A stretch of 64,000 nt of DNA. It comes from Dryomyza anilis (Eukaryota > Arthropoda > Insecta > Diptera > Dryomyzidae). How positions within the stretch are numbered: the first letter of the stretch is position 1; each line of letters begins with the position of its first letter. Below, one piece after another: positions 24,064-36,852 of this stretch. The stretch covers positions 1 to 64,000 of the forward strand of contig OX638130.1 in the NCBI GenBank assembly GCA_951804985.1. Direction: 5' to 3'. The notes under the pieces are model-generated. The model made no database searches, had not been told where the DNA came from, and worked only from the letters and a program-made list of their open reading frames with translations. The translations under genes were made by a program, and so were the position numbers.

Positions 24064-24235
24064 ATGTTTACTTTGCATTTGTTGTTTGTTCGCCAACTCA
24101 TCGCAATTTGTTCATTTACAAATGTAGTTCTACGTCCCTGTTTTACATATCCAGGCGGTCCAATTGACTGCAACACCAAACAATAGGGGTTTGTTTTGCA
24201 CAACTCTTGCTTTGCCATGTGCACACTTGCGCCAA
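24064..24235. other. Segment X', paralogous empty site of the CACTA-ended MITE
   Basis: Reads TTTACTTTGCATTTGTTG followed at once by TTTGTTCGCCAACTCATCGC. It matches the two flanks of the 833-bp MITE (21127-21144 and 21990 on) joined together, then follows segment X closely to CACTTGCG. It therefore marks where the MITE inserted in X. Confidence 0.75.
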
Positions 24236-24748
24236 TTTCTCAATTAATTTCACGATTAATCGCCTTTATTATCTAGTTCGCAATGTTTTTTTCATTTCTT
24301 AAATTTAAAATTGATAAAGAAATTTTTGATTTTCACAAAATTACAAAGTAAACAAATTGCCGACGCACCAGCGCAAAGATAACAACGAAAGTTAGCAAAA
24401 ATGAGAAAATGAACAGTGTGTTTCAGAGACCTAAAAAATTGCATTTTAAATACATGTAATATGCATTTTAGAGCCTTGTACTAATATTAGTAGCTAAATT
24501 GAATTAGTACTAAAATTTCATTTATGTTATTATTATTATTTATAATACTCCAATTTTTATTAATATTATAATTCTTTTATTTTAGAAATTATTACCAATT
24601 CTGGTTATACCTACACTTGTTTAAGTAAGCAGCCGATACACGATACGATTTAGATAAGTTATGATCAAAATTAAAACATGTTTAGAATAAGCAGAGGTTA
24701 GCAAACCACTGTTTAAGAAAGTTTCCTTTTCAGATTAGATAACGGGCC
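24236..24748. other. AT-rich part of the unit, nothing recognised
   Basis: Conserved in all units, with a GC-richer phrase TTGCCGACGCACCAGCGCAA near 24358 and an ATT microsatellite near 24518-24540 that varies in length between units. Possibly intronic sequence of the captured gene; no coding frame. Confidence 0.4.
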
Positions 24749-24751
24749 TTA

Positions 24752-25291
24752 GGGCCAGTTTTTCAGTGCTCGTTTAAACGTAGTTTAAACTCTGTTTAAT
24801 TAATCTTCTCTTTAAATTAAACGTCGTTTAATTTTGTTAGCAGTTTTTCAGTGATTGTTTAAAATGAACACAGACCAAAACAATACATATGGCACCACAG
24901 GCAAATGACAAAAAATTCTCTCGATTTTGACTTCTGATAAATGTCATTCAAAATTAAATAAATAAAAAAATTGTTTCAGAAAAATAAAATTAATATGTTT
25001 TTAAATTTAAACAAGTGATCGAGCAACAAAAGTGCACGTGAGATTTTTTTTAATGAATAGTGTGCAAAAATAAAAAAATTAATAATAATTTGTGAAAAAG
25101 CGCAGTGACAGAAAATAGTGAAAAGTGTTGTGAAAAAAATTCATGTCAAAAACATTGAAAGTTTAAACTATCAGCATCGGTCGTTTAAACTAAGTTTAAA
25201 CAACAGTTGAAGTTCACTGAAAAATTCAATTTTGATTTTACACGAAGTTTAAACCACAAAGAAAGTTCAACTAGCACTGAAAAACTGGCCC
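24752..25291. mobile_element. PIF/Harbinger-type MITE, U1 copy
   Basis: Perfect 19-bp terminal inverted repeat GGGCCAGTTTTTCAGTGCT, flanked on both sides by TTA (24749-24751 and 25292-25294). A 3-bp TTA/TAA duplication with GG-starting ends is diagnostic of PIF/Harbinger. The interior holds at least six copies of the palindrome GTTTAAAC or close variants and no coding frame, so it depends on a transposase supplied elsewhere. Confidence 0.88.
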
Positions 25292-25338
25292 TTAATGGGT
25301 ATAAATATTTTAAACTTTATAATAATTAAAAAATATTC

Positions 25339-25412
25339 CACCGCCTTCACAGGAATAGAACCCTGTATCAAACGAATACTGCGCAGCAACTCAGTCACTG
25401 CACCACAGTTAA
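25339..25412 (-). mobile_element. tRNA-derived SINE head, U1
   Basis: On the minus strand it reads TGGTGCAGTGACTGAGTTGC (box-A/D-arm-like), an anticodon-arm-length middle, and CAGGGTTCTATTCCTGTG (box B GGTTCTATTCC with a partly pairing stem). Spacing is tRNA-like, about 35 bases between boxes. An A/T-rich stretch follows, toward the Harbinger MITE. Mismatches rule out a functional tRNA. Confidence 0.6.
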
Positions 25413-25426
25413 TTGAATTAATAACA

Positions 25427-25860
25427 GAGTATACTTTTAGGGTATATTTTTTTGGTTATTAATACACACACCAAAATCAAATTACTTGAGTAACGTGGAG
25501 TTTAAAACAAAATTAACATTATTTGAAATAGCATTATTAACATGAATTATAAGGCTAAATGGTCCACATATCTCACGTAGGGCGTACATACATTTCACGT
25601 ACCAATCCATTAACTAGAACCAGAGTAATCATGATAAATCTCGAGAATATCGGAATAACACAACAATACTAACATTTTGTAAAAAAAACAGTGTATACTT
25701 TTAGGATGTAATTGTTTTTATCTAACTAATACACACACCAAAAACCAAAAATTACTTTAATAACGTTGAGTTGAAAACAAAACTAACATTATTTTGAAAT
25801 AAGTGCCCATATTTCAGGTAGGGCGTACATACATTTCATGTAGTTGATAAATAAAAAAAA
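25427..25860. repeat. 263-bp degenerate tandem repeat, two copies, U1
   Basis: Both copies run GTATACTTTTAGG, AATACACACACCAAAA, TAACGTtGAGTT, AAAACTAACATTATTT and TAGGGCGTACATACATTTCA (starts at about 25427 and 25690). The second is shorter. No coding frame. Downstream, to about 26050, TATGCTGTAT(GTCG) recurs three times. Confidence 0.8.
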
Positions 25861-26050
25861 TAATTTAGACGAATAACAAAAACTAACAGCCATATGCTGT
25901 ATGTCGTCGATCGACGAAAATCGTCCAGAATTTGTCTGACTTTCGTGTGAGAAAGTTTTTTGTATGCTGTATAGCACAGCGTCTCACAATGTGACGACAC
26001 AATGTAAGAAATCAAATTGTGCGTATGCTGTATGTCGCAAACGAACAATT

Positions 26051-26880
26051 TCGACGATAGCTTCGTAGCTATGATGATACGCTACCCGCACCGAAGACAT
26101 TCGTTAAGAGCAACGAACAGTCTATCGAGACACAAGTATCGGCCGACAAGTACTTTACGCTAAAGGTCCGTGAAAGGAATACCGAGGTTTCCAAGGATGC
26201 AGTTTTCAAGCTACAGGTAAAGTTCCAGCAACTACGATCACCCATTTCAATTATGCGCAACTTATTCGCTTATTGCATACGAGTACGTATGCCGCCCGAA
26301 TACAACGCCGAATTGATCGACATGGAGTCGCTGCTCACTATTCGCGTGCTGGGCGATGATAAGCAATTTGATGGTATTTACAAGGTGCAACTGAAGGCAA
26401 AGTCTTTGCCACGGCGCGGCAGTGGCTGAAAAATAACCGGCCACTGAAGGAAGTTTTGTCGCTACATGCACTGCTAAGGGATGGCGACGAGTGGATGAAC
26501 GCAAGCTCGAGCATGTTGACAACATAAATCTGCGTCTGCTGGCGACCACAGAATTATTTTTTAACAGCACTGCCAAGTCGATGCCCTGCGAGTTGCTGGA
26601 CAATGAGCAGAAATTGAATGACATGGTTGCGCTGGGCATCAAGTGCTGGTCGGAAAGCATCACTGATGATACTCGGGTGTACATCACTAATGTACTTACG
26701 TAGGTTGAGGTTTTCATATCGACTACTTCGAACTTGTAGTATTAGCAAATTTTCTCCTCGCTCTCTGATAAATGCGATCCCTACAATGATGGAGAGCCAA
26801 TCAACCAAGGCGACAAAGTACTGGCGGGTACGGGAACTAGTGGTATATACAATGGAGGGCAATGGTGAGTATGAAACTTG
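26051..26880 (+). pseudogene. Broken protein-coding gene fragment (plus strand), U1
   Basis: Coding-like, GC-richer island. One frame reads DDTLPAPKTFVKSNEQSIET, SADKYFTLKVRERNTEV, FQQLRSPISIM, PPEYNAELIDMESLLTIRVL and GDDKQFDGIYKVQLKAK. The frame then shifts to FATARQWLKNNRPLKEVLSL-HALLRDGDEW, and again to VDERKLEHVDNINLRLLATT-ELFFNSTAKSMPCELL, ending NVLT-stop. So at least two frameshifts break it. A donor-like GTGAGT follows at 26865. The Met-starting minus-strand frames here are shadows. I cannot name the protein. Confidence 0.55.
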
Positions 26881-27150
26881 ATATAAAAATGTCCGTGATT
26901 AAAGTCAATATGTATTTCATACTGTCCCATTCAATAACAAAAAGTATCCCAAACTTTCGATTTCATTTTAAAAACTGGTGTTAAAAATTTAAAGTAATTG
27001 TTGAATATTGAACTATTTACGTGAACTGAATGCATATACAGCTATTTCAAAAATAATAGCAAGAATTCACATATTTTTAGAAGTGTTGCTGAATTGGAAT
27101 TATGCCATTGCAAAGTCGTGTTATTTTGACATATTTTTAAATTTTTTTTT

Positions 27151-28635
27151 TATAATTTATAATTTATAATTTATAATTTATAATTTATAATTTATAATTT
27201 ATAATTTATAATTTATAATTTATAATTTATAATTTATAATTTATAATTTATAATTTATAATTTATAATTTATAATTTATAATTTATAATTTATAATTTAT
27301 AATTTATAATTTATAATTTATAATTTATAATTTATAATTTATAATTTATAATTTATAATTTATAATTTATAATTTATAATTTATAATTTATAATTTATAA
27401 TTTATAATTTATAATTTATAATTTATAATTTATAATTTATAATTTATAATTTATAATTTATAATTTATAATTTATAATTTATAATTTATAATTTATAATT
27501 TATAATTTATAATTTATAATTTATAATTTATAATTTATAATTTATAATTTATAATTTATAATTTATAATTTATAATTTATAATTTATAATTTATAATTTA
27601 TAATTTATAATTTATAATTTATAATTTATAATTTATAATTTATAATTTATAATTTATAATTTATAATTTATAATTTATAATTTATAATTTATAATTTATA
27701 ATTTATAATTTATAATTTATAATTTATAATTTATAATTTATAATTTATAATTTATAATTTATAATTTATAATTTATAATTTATAATTTATAATTTATAAT
27801 TTATAATTTATAATTTATAATTTATAATTTATAATTTATAATTTATAATTTATAATTTATAATTTATAATTTATAATTTATAATTTATAATTTATAATTT
27901 ATAATTTATAATTTATAATTTATAATTTATAATTTATAATTTATAATTTATAATTTATAATTTATAATTTATAATTTATAATTTATAATTTATAATTTAT
28001 AATTTATAATTTATAATTTATAATTTATAATTTATAATTTATAATTTATAATTTATAATTTATAATTTATAATTTATAATTTATAATTTATAATTTATAA
28101 TTTATAATTTATAATTTATAATTTATAATTTATAATTTATAATTTATAATTTATAATTTATAATTTATAATTTATAATTTATAATTTATAATTTATAATT
28201 TATAATTTATAATTTATAATTTATAATTTATAATTTATAATTTATAATTTATAATTTATAATTTATAATTTATAATTTATAATTTATAATTTATAATTTA
28301 TAATTTATAATTTATAATTTATAATTTATAATTTATAATTTATAATTTATAATTTATAATTTATAATTTATAATTTATAATTTATAATTTATAATTTATA
28401 ATTTATAATTTATAATTTATAATTTATAATTTATAATTTATAATTTATAATTTATAATTTATAATTTATAATTTATAATTTATAATTTATAATTTATAAT
28501 TTATAATTTATAATTTATAATTTATAATTTATAATTTATAATTTATAATTTATAATTTATAATTTATAATTTATAATTTATAATTTATAATTTATAATTT
28601 ATAATTTATAATTTATAATTTATAATTTATAATTT
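27151..28635 (-). repeat. Heptamer array A2, about 212 copies
   Basis: (ATAATTT)n on the plus strand. Left flank is AAATTTTTTTTTT, shared by arrays A2-A5, and the right flank is the next unit start. No internal variants noticed. Confidence 0.97.
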
Positions 28636-28655
28636 TTACTTTGCATTTGTTGGTA

Positions 28656-29488
28656 CACTAAGAAAACAAGATGTTTATGAAAGTCTTGCTTCAACTATTC
28701 GTTTAAATTTACGCCTTGTAGCAAATATACAAACATCCCATAAGTTTCAATAAAGTTGCAGCAAAACTATTAATATTTTTAGAATATGACTATATGTAGA
28801 TAGTTACGAGATGTTTGCCACAACAGCAATGAAATTGAGATATTTACAGTTGACTGATAGCAAACATCCTGAGTTCTTGCAGCAACATTTTGAGGTATTT
28901 TGACATTTAACTACCATAAAAACGGAAAGTGGCGTACTTTTTCCTTACGTTCCATTTATCCACAACAATTAAGTAAATTCAATGGTGTAAAAAAAGTGCC
29001 CACTCAATTTAATGGTAAAAGTGATTATAAAATATCCTGTGATTTAAATTATCAACACGTGATGGAAAATATTTCTTTTCAGAGTTAACTTTGATGATAG
29101 CGTCGCCTGTCGGACTTGGTTCTTCTGCGAAGAAATCTCAAGTCATTTAAAAAGACAATGGCGATGTATACCAGGATGTACCATGTACCAGGATACTGTT
29201 TTAATTCTAGAATAAATAAAAATACATTCGATTCATTTTCTTTCAATTCAATAAAAATTACTCCGCGAATTCTAATGGAGTACCTTTTCCAAATATTCAT
29301 CAACTATCTTCCTATTTGTAAGATGTTGCTATAGATAATCGTAAATTTGAAAGATGGTTGCTAGAAATATTTATCGTATTTGACGAATGTTTGAGAGATG
29401 GTTGTCTCAAATACGATTTAAATAATTTGTAAATAACTTGATATTTAGGGCTGTGATATTTCTGGCAATCATTTTTGTTTTCTTAGTG
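28656..29488. mobile_element. CACTA-ended MITE, U2 copy
   Basis: 833 bp as in U1 and almost identical. Right flank triplet is ATA instead of CTA, the state also found in U3 and U4. Confidence 0.7.
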
Positions 29489-29643
29489 ATATATTTACCT
29501 CTTTCGCCAACTCATCGCAATATGTTCATTTACAAATGTAGTTCTTACGTCCCTGTTTTACATATCCAGGCGGTCCAATTTGACTGCAACGCCAAGCAAT
29601 AGGGAGTTTGTTTTGCATTACCATGTGCACACTTGCGTTTACA

Positions 29644-29957
29644 TTTTTTGATTTTATTTATAATTCTTAATTAAAAATTAAAAAAAAAAAATAATTAAAA
29701 GAATAAAAAATTATTACCCTGGCCGAGATTCGAACCTGCGATTCCGAACTAATTTTATGTATGGTTTAACCATAATGGTTAAAAATTATTAAGTATACAG
29801 AAAAATACACTATTTAAGTTTAAAATTTTTTGATTTTATTTATAATTCTAAATTTAAAATTTAAAAAAAAAATAATTAAAGAAAAAAAAAGGAAAAAATT
29901 ATCACCCTGGCCGTGATTCGAACCAGCGATTCTGAACTAATTTTATGTAGGTTTTAA
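29644..29957 (-). mobile_element. Two adjacent SINE-like copies, U2
   Basis: Same pair as in U1, with box-B-like sequences at about 29725 and 29922. Differences are mainly in A-run lengths. Confidence 0.5.
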
Positions 29958-30672
29958 TTACAATTCTTCACTACAAATTCACAAATTAAAATTTCATGGT
30001 ATTTCGACGCTATCTGTTCACCGTCTGCGCCGGCACTACTTTCATCTGTAGTATGGATTCTGCTGCCAGGAACCTTGTTGCTATTGTGTTGTATGCTGCG
30101 GTGATAAACCAACGGCCAATGATGGTAGCCAACGGCAGCGGAGCTTCTAGCATTCGGCGGTACATTATCGCCCGATGACTGACCGATGCCGGCACCAGAG
30201 CCAAAGGAGTTCAAGACGCTGCTTTAGTAGGAGGTATCGGCCACCGATCCAGCCGTTTAATGGGAGCCATTTAGATTGGGGGCACCACATTTCTTGAGGA
30301 TCTGGTGCAGCGCTGCATTACCCTGAAGACAGTCTTGTGCATTTGCTTTATTAATGCGCGGCGGATAGACTTGTGTGATCGACGAGTTGGACTTTTGTTG
30401 GCCGGCGAAGGAGTTGTCGATGTTCCTGTTGCACATGATTTTCGACACCAGAGCGGAAGAGCTGGTGGCTGACTCTGAACGCTGTGGAAACACTTGTAGT
30501 TGTTTGCACATTTTATTTTAAAGATAAAACAAACCTTGCAAAGATAAAACAAACCGTGCACACTTCAAACAAAATACATTTTCGCATACGGTTCGTAACG
30601 ACCGTAGAGCTCGACTTCTCGCAGCAATGTATCTTGGGTTTGAGAACCTTCTCGACGATCAGCGGCCTCCAT
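29954..30672 (-). pseudogene. Broken gene fragment (minus strand), U2
   Basis: Single copy containing both the ATG-led exon-like block (30672 down to 30565) and the longer Gln/Ser/Gly-rich part. It has the TAA at 30224-30226 and an extra stop near 30257, where CAA (Gln, after GSH) has become TAA. More decayed than the U1 copies; identity unknown. Confidence 0.5.
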
Positions 30673-30720
30673 GTCAACTGTAAAAGTGAACGAAAATATT
30701 TAAATAAATCGTTTAAATAA

Positions 30721-30893
30721 TGTTTACTTTGCATTTGTTGTTTGTTCGCCAACTCATCGCAATATGTTCATTTACAAATGTAGTTCTACGTCCCTGTTTT
30801 ACATATCCAGGCGGTCCAATTGACTGCAACGCCAAACAATAGGGGTTTGTTTTGCACAACTCTTGCTTTGCCATGTGCACACTTGCGCCAATT
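30721..30893. other. Segment X', U2
   Basis: MITE-free paralogue of segment X, as in U1. Confidence 0.6.
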
Positions 30894-31410
30894 TCTCAAT
30901 TAATTTCACGATTAATCGCCTTTATTATCTAGTTCGCAATGTTTTTTTCATTTCTTAAATTTAAAATTGATAAAGAAATTTTTGATTTTCACAAAATTAC
31001 AAAGTAAACAAATTGCCGACGCACCAGCGCAAAGATAACAACGAAAGTTAGCAAAAATGAGAAAATGAACAGTGTGTTTCAGAGACCTAAAAAATTGCAT
31101 TTTAAATACATGTAATATGCATTTTAGAGCCTTGTACTAATATTAGTAGCTAAATTGAATTAGTACTAAAATTTCATTTATGTTATTATTATTATTATTT
31201 ATAATACTCCAATTTTTATTAATATTATAATTCTTTTATTTTAGAAATTATTACCAATTCTGGTTATACCTACACTTGTTTAAGTAAGCAGCCGATACAC
31301 GATACGATTTAGATAAGTTATGATCAAAATTAAAACATGTTTAGAATAAGCAGAGGTTAGCAAACCACTGTTTAAGAAAGTTTCCTTTTCAGATTAGATA
31401 ACGGGCCTTA

Positions 31411-31951
31411 GGGCCAGTTTTTCAGTGCTCGTTTAAACGTAGTTTAAACTCTGTTTAATTAATCTTCTCTTTAAATTAAACGTCGTTTAATTTTGTTAGC
31501 AGTTTTTCAGTGATTGTTTAAAATGAACACAGACCAAAACAATACATATGGCACCACAGGCAAATGACAAAAAATTCTCTCGATTTTGACTTCTGATAAA
31601 TGTCATTCAAAATTAAATAAATAAAAAAATTGTTTCAGAAAAATAAAATTAATATGTTTTTAAATTTAAACAAGTGATCGAGCAACAAAAGTGCACGTGA
31701 GATTTTTTTTTAATGAATAGTGTGCAAAAATACAAAAATTAATAATAATTTGTGAAAAAGCGCAGTGACAGAAAATAGTGAAAAGTGTTGTGAAAAAAAT
31801 TCATGTCAAAAACATTGAAAGTTTAAACCAGCAGCATCGGTCGTTTAAACTAAGTTTAAACAACAGTTGAAGTTCACTGAAAAATTCAATTTTGATTTTA
31901 CACGAAGTTTAAACCACAAAGAAAGTTCAACTAGCACTGAAAAACTGGCCC
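31411..31951. mobile_element. PIF/Harbinger-type MITE, U2 copy
   Basis: Same 19-bp ends and TTA flanks as in U1. Interior identical apart from a few substitutions (CCAGCAGCATCGG for CTATCAGCATCGG). Confidence 0.88.
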
Positions 31952-31998
31952 TTAATGGGTATAAATATTTTAAACTTTATAATAATTAAAAAATATTC

Positions 31999-32072
31999 CA
32001 CCGCCTTCACAGGAATAGAACCCTGTATCAAACGAATACTGCGCAGCAACTCAGTCACTGCACCACAGTTAA
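31999..32072 (-). mobile_element. tRNA-derived SINE head, U2 first copy
   Basis: Same sequence as the U1 copy, next to the right end of the Harbinger MITE. Confidence 0.6.
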
Positions 32073-32487
32073 TTGAATTAATAACAGAGTATACTTTTAG
32101 GGTATATTTTTTTGGTTATTAATACACACACCAAAATCAAATTACTTGAGTAACGTGGAGTTTAAAACAAAATTAACATTATTTGAAATAGCATTATTAA
32201 CATGAATTATAAGGCTAAATGGTCCACATATCTCACGTAGGGCGTACATACATTTCACGTACCAATCCATTAACTAGAACCAGAGTAATCATGATAAATC
32301 TCGAGAATATCGGAATAACACAACAATACTAACATTTTGTAAAAAAAAACAGTGTATACTTTTAGGATGTAATTGTTTTTATCTAACTAATACACACACC
32401 AAAAACCAAAAATTACTTTAATAACGTTGAGTTGAAAACAAAACTAACATTATTTTGAAATAAGTGCCCATAAAAATTATTAAAATA

Positions 32488-33312
32488 AAATTAATATGTT
32501 TTTAAATTTAAACAAGTGATCGAGCAACAAAAGTGCACGTGAGATTTTTTTTTAATGAATAGTGTGCAAAAATACAAAAATTAATAATAATTTGTGAAAA
32601 AGCGCAGTGACAGAAAATAGTGAAAAGTGTTGTGAAAAAAATTCATGTCAAAAACATTGAAAGTTTAAACCAGCAGCATCGGTCGTTTAAACTAAGTTTA
32701 AACAACAGTTGAAGTTCACTGAAAAATTCAATTTTGATTTTACACGAAGTTTAAACCACAAAGAAAGTTCAACTAGCACTGAAAAACTGGCCCTTAATGG
32801 GTATAAATATTTTAAACTTTATAATAATTAAAAAATATTCCACCGCCTTCACAGGAATAGAACCCTGTATCAAACGAATACTGCGCAGCAACTCAGTCAC
32901 TGCACCACAGTTAATTGAATTAATAACAGAGTATACTTTTAGGGTATATTTTTTTGGTTATTAATACACACACCAAAATCAAATTACTTGAGTAACGTGG
33001 AGTTTAAAACAAAATTAACATTATTTGAAATAGCATTATTAACATGAATTATAAGGCTAAATGGTCCACATATCTCACGTAGGGCGTACATACATTTCAC
33101 GTACCAATCCATTAACTAGAACCAGAGTAATCATGATAAATCTCGAGAATATCGGAATAACACAACAATACTAACATTTTGTAAAAAAAACAGTGTATAC
33201 TTTTAGGATGTAATTGTTTTTATCTAACTAATACACACACCAAAAACCAAAAATTACTTTAATAACGTTGAGTTGAAAACAAAACTAACATTATTTTGAA
33301 ATAAGTGCCCAT
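32488..33312. repeat. Internal tandem duplication specific to U2 (period 842 bp)
   Basis: Second copy of 31646-32470. It starts inside the Harbinger MITE, so it carries only that element's right end (to 32793), a second tRNA-like SINE head (32841-32914) and a second set of 263-bp repeats. The breakpoint is at TAAAAATTATTAAAATAAAA. Confidence 0.85.
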
Positions 33313-33552
33313 ATTTCAGGTAGGGCGTACATACATTTCATGTAGTTGATAAATAAAAAAAATAATTTAGACGAATAACAAAAACTAACAGCCATATGCT
33401 GTATGTCGTCGATCGACGAAAATCGTCCAGAATTTGTCTGACTTTCGTGTGAGAAAGTTTTTTGTATGCTGTATAGCACAGCGTCTCACAATGTGACGAC
33501 ACAATGTAAGAAATCAAATTGTGCGTATGCTGTATGTCGCAAACGAACAATT

Positions 33553-34382
33553 TCGACGATAGCTTCGTAGCTATGATGATACGCTACCCGCACCGAAGAC
33601 ATTCGTTAAGAGCAACGAACAGTCTATCGAGACACAAGTATCGGCCGACAAGTACTTTAAGCTAAAGGTCCGTGAAAGGAATACCGAGGTTTCCAAGGGT
33701 GCAGTTTTCAAGCTACAGGTAAAGTTCCAGCAACTACGATCACCCATTTCAATTATGCGCAACTTAATCGCTTATTGCATACGAGTACGTATGCCGCCCG
33801 AATACAACGCCGAATTGATCGACATGGAGTCGCTGCTCACTATTCGCGTGCTGGGCGATGATAAGCAATTTGATGGTATTTACAAGGTGCAACTGAAGGC
33901 AAAGTCTTTGCCACGGCGCGGCAGTGGCTGAAAAATAACCGGCCACTGAAGGAAGTTTTGTCGCTACATGCACTGCTAAGGGATGGCGACGAGTGGATGA
34001 ACGCAAGCTCGAGCATCTTGACAACATAAATCTGCGTCAGCTGGCGACCACAGAATTATTTTTTAACAGCACTGCCAAGTCGATGCCCTGCGAGTTGCTG
34101 GACAATGAGCAGAAATTGAATGACATGGTTGCGCTAGGCATCAAGTGCTGGTCGGAAAGCATCACTGATGATACTCGGGTGTACATCACTAATGTACTTA
34201 CGTAGGTTGAGGTTTTCATATCGACTACTTCGAACTTGTAGTATTAGCAAATTTTCTCCTCGCTCGCTGATAAATGCGATCCCTACAATGATGGAGAGCC
34301 AATCAACCAAGGCGACAAAGTACTGGCGGGTACGGGAACTAGTGGTATATACAATGGAGGGCAATGGTGAGTATGAAACTTG
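33553..34382 (+). pseudogene. Broken gene fragment (plus strand), U2
   Basis: Same order of frames and frameshifts as in U1. Differences are single bases, for example TTTAAGCTAAAG for TTTACGCTAAAG, and Gln for Leu in the DNINLRQLATTE stretch. Confidence 0.55.
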
Positions 34383-34652
34383 ATATAAAAATGTCCGTGA
34401 TTAAAGTCAATATGTATTTCATACTGTCCCATTCAATAACTAAAAGTATCCCAAACTTTCGATTTCATTTTAAAAACTGGTGTTAAAAATTTAAAGTAAT
34501 TGTTGAATATTGAACTATTTACGTGAACTGAATGCATATACAGCTATTTCAAAAATAATAGCAAGAATTCACATATTTTTAGAAGTGTTGCTGAATTGGA
34601 ATTATGCCATTGCAAAGTCGTGTTATTTTGACATATTTTTAAATTTTTTTTT

Positions 34653-35732
34653 TATAATTTATAATTTATAATTTATAATTTATAATTTATAATTTATAAT
34701 TTATAATTTATAATTTATAATTTATAATTTATAATTTATAATTTATAATTTATAATTTATAATTTATAATTTATAATTTATAATTTATAATTTATAATTT
34801 ATAATTTATAATTTATAATTTATAATTTATAATTTAAAATTTAAAATTTATAATTTATAATTTATAATTTATAATTTATAATTTATAATTTATAATTTAT
34901 AATTTATAATTTATAATTTATAATTTATAATTTATAATTTATAATTTATAATTTATAATTTATAATTTATAATTTATAATTTATAATTTATAATTTATAA
35001 TTTATAATTTATAATTTATAATTTATAATTTATAATTTATAATTTATAATTTATAATTTATAATTTATAATTTATAATTTATAATTTATAATTTATAATT
35101 TATAATTTATAATTTATAATTTATAATTTATAATTTATAATTTATAATTTATAATTTATAATTTATAATTTATAATTTATAATTTATAATTTATAATTTA
35201 TAATTTATAATTTATAATTTATAATTTATAATTTATAATTTATAATTTATAATTTATAATTTATAATTTATAATTTATAATTTATAATTTATAATTTATA
35301 ATTTATAATTTATAATTTATAATTTATAATTTATAATTTATAATTTATAATTTATAATTTATAATTTATAATTTATAATTTATAATTTATAATTTATAAT
35401 TTATAATTTATAATTTATAATTTATAATTTATAATTTATAATTTATAATTTATAATTTATAATTTATAATTTATAATTTATAATTTATAATTTATAATTT
35501 ATAATTTATAATTTATAATTTATAATTTATAATTTATAATTTATAATTTATAATTTATAATTTATAATTTATAATTTATAATTTATAATTTATAATTTAT
35601 AATTTATAATTTATAATTTATAATTTATAATTTATAATTTATAATTTATAATTTATAATTTATAATTTATAATTTATAATTTATAATTTATAATTTATAA
35701 TTTATAATTTATAATTTATAATTTATAATTTT
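34653..35732 (-). repeat. Heptamer array A3, about 154 copies
   Basis: (ATAATTT)n, the shortest array. A pair of variant units with AAAATTT lies near 34835-34850. Confidence 0.97.
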
Positions 35733-35751
35733 TACTTTGCATTTGTTGGTA

Positions 35752-36584
35752 CACTAAGAAAACAAGATGTTTATGAAAGTCTTGCTTCAACTATTCGTTT
35801 AAATTTACGCCTTGTAGCAAATATACAAACATCCCATAAGTTTCAATAAAGTTGCAGCAAAACTATTAATATTTTTAGAATATGACTATATGTAGATAGT
35901 TACGAGATGTTTGCCACAACAGCAATGAAATTGAGATATTTACAGTTGACTGATAGCAAACATCCTGAGTTCTTGCAGCAACATTTTGAGGTATTTTGAC
36001 ATTTAACTACCATAAAAACGGAAAGTGGCGTACTTTTTCCTTACGTTCCATTTATCCACAATAATTAAGTAAATTCAATGGTGTAAAAAAAGTGCCCACT
36101 CAATTTAATGGTAAAAGTGATTATAAAATATCCTGTGATTTAAATTATCAACACGTGATGGAAAATATTTCTTTTCAGAGTTAACTTTGATGATAGCGTC
36201 GCCTGTCGGACTTGGTTCTTCTGCGAAGAAATCTCAAGTCATTTAAAAAGACAATGGCGATGTATACCAGGATGTACCATGTACCAGGATACTGTTTTAA
36301 TTCTAGAATAAATAAAAATACATTCGATTCATTTTCTTTCAATTCAATAAAAATTACTCCGCGAAGTCTAATGGAGTACCTTTTCCAAATATTCATCAAC
36401 TATCTTCCTATTTGTAAGATGTTGCTATAGATAATCGTAAATTTGAAAGATGGTTGCTAGAAATATTTATCGTATTTGACGAATGTTTGAGAGATGGTTG
36501 TCTCAAATACGATTTAAATAATTTGTAAATAACTTGATATTTAGGGCTGTGATATTTCTGGCAATCATTTTTGTTTTCTTAGTG
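35752..36584. mobile_element. CACTA-ended MITE, U3 copy
   Basis: 833 bp, same ends. It shares with U4 the substitution GCGAAGTCTAATGG for GCGAATTCTAATGG. Confidence 0.7.
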
Positions 36585-36737
36585 ATATATTTACCTCTTT
36601 CGCCAACTCATCGCAATATGTTCATTTACAAATGTAGTTCTTACGTCCCTGTTTTACATATCCAGGCGGTCCAATTTGACTGCAACGCCAAGCAATAGGG
36701 AGTTTGTTTTGCATTACCATGTGCACACTTGCGTTTA

Positions 36738-36852
36738 CATTTTTTGATTTTATTTATAATTCTTAATTAAAAATTAAAAAAAAAAATAATTAAAAGAATA
36801 AAAAATTATTACCCTGGCCGAGATTCGAACCTGCGATTCCGAACTAATTTTT
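36738..36852 (-). mobile_element. SINE-like copy, U3
   Basis: Only the first of the two SINE-like copies survives, with GGTTCGAATCTCGG on the minus strand. It is truncated at the U3/U4 deletion. Confidence 0.5.

Larger units (their letters stand above)
21127..28635 (+). repeat. Composite repeat unit U1 including array A2
   Basis: First of four tandem, same-direction composite units. Each starts TTTACTTTGCATTTGTTGG right after a heptamer array and ends with the next array. U1 is the longest because the block holding a SINE-like piece plus the minus-strand gene fragment occurs twice (period 857 bp). It shares most single-base variants with U2. Confidence 0.9.
28636..35732 (+). repeat. Composite repeat unit U2 including array A3
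   Basis: Like U1 but with a single minus-strand gene fragment. It also has its own 842-bp internal duplication: the stretch from AAAATTAATATGTTTTT (about 31646) to TAAGTGCCCA recurs from about 32488 to 33312. That repeats the right end of the Harbinger MITE, the tRNA-like SINE and the 263-bp repeat. Confidence 0.9.

Noticed and set aside
25339..25412. Functional tRNA gene
   Set aside because: Box B has GGTTCTATTCC, the T stem has mismatches and no acceptor stem forms. A SINE head is more likely.
26262..26862. Minus-strand frames of 100-150 codons opposite the plus-strand gene fragment
   Set aside because: They are shadows: protein-like wording and codon use favour the plus strand, and the longest minus frame differs in length between units.
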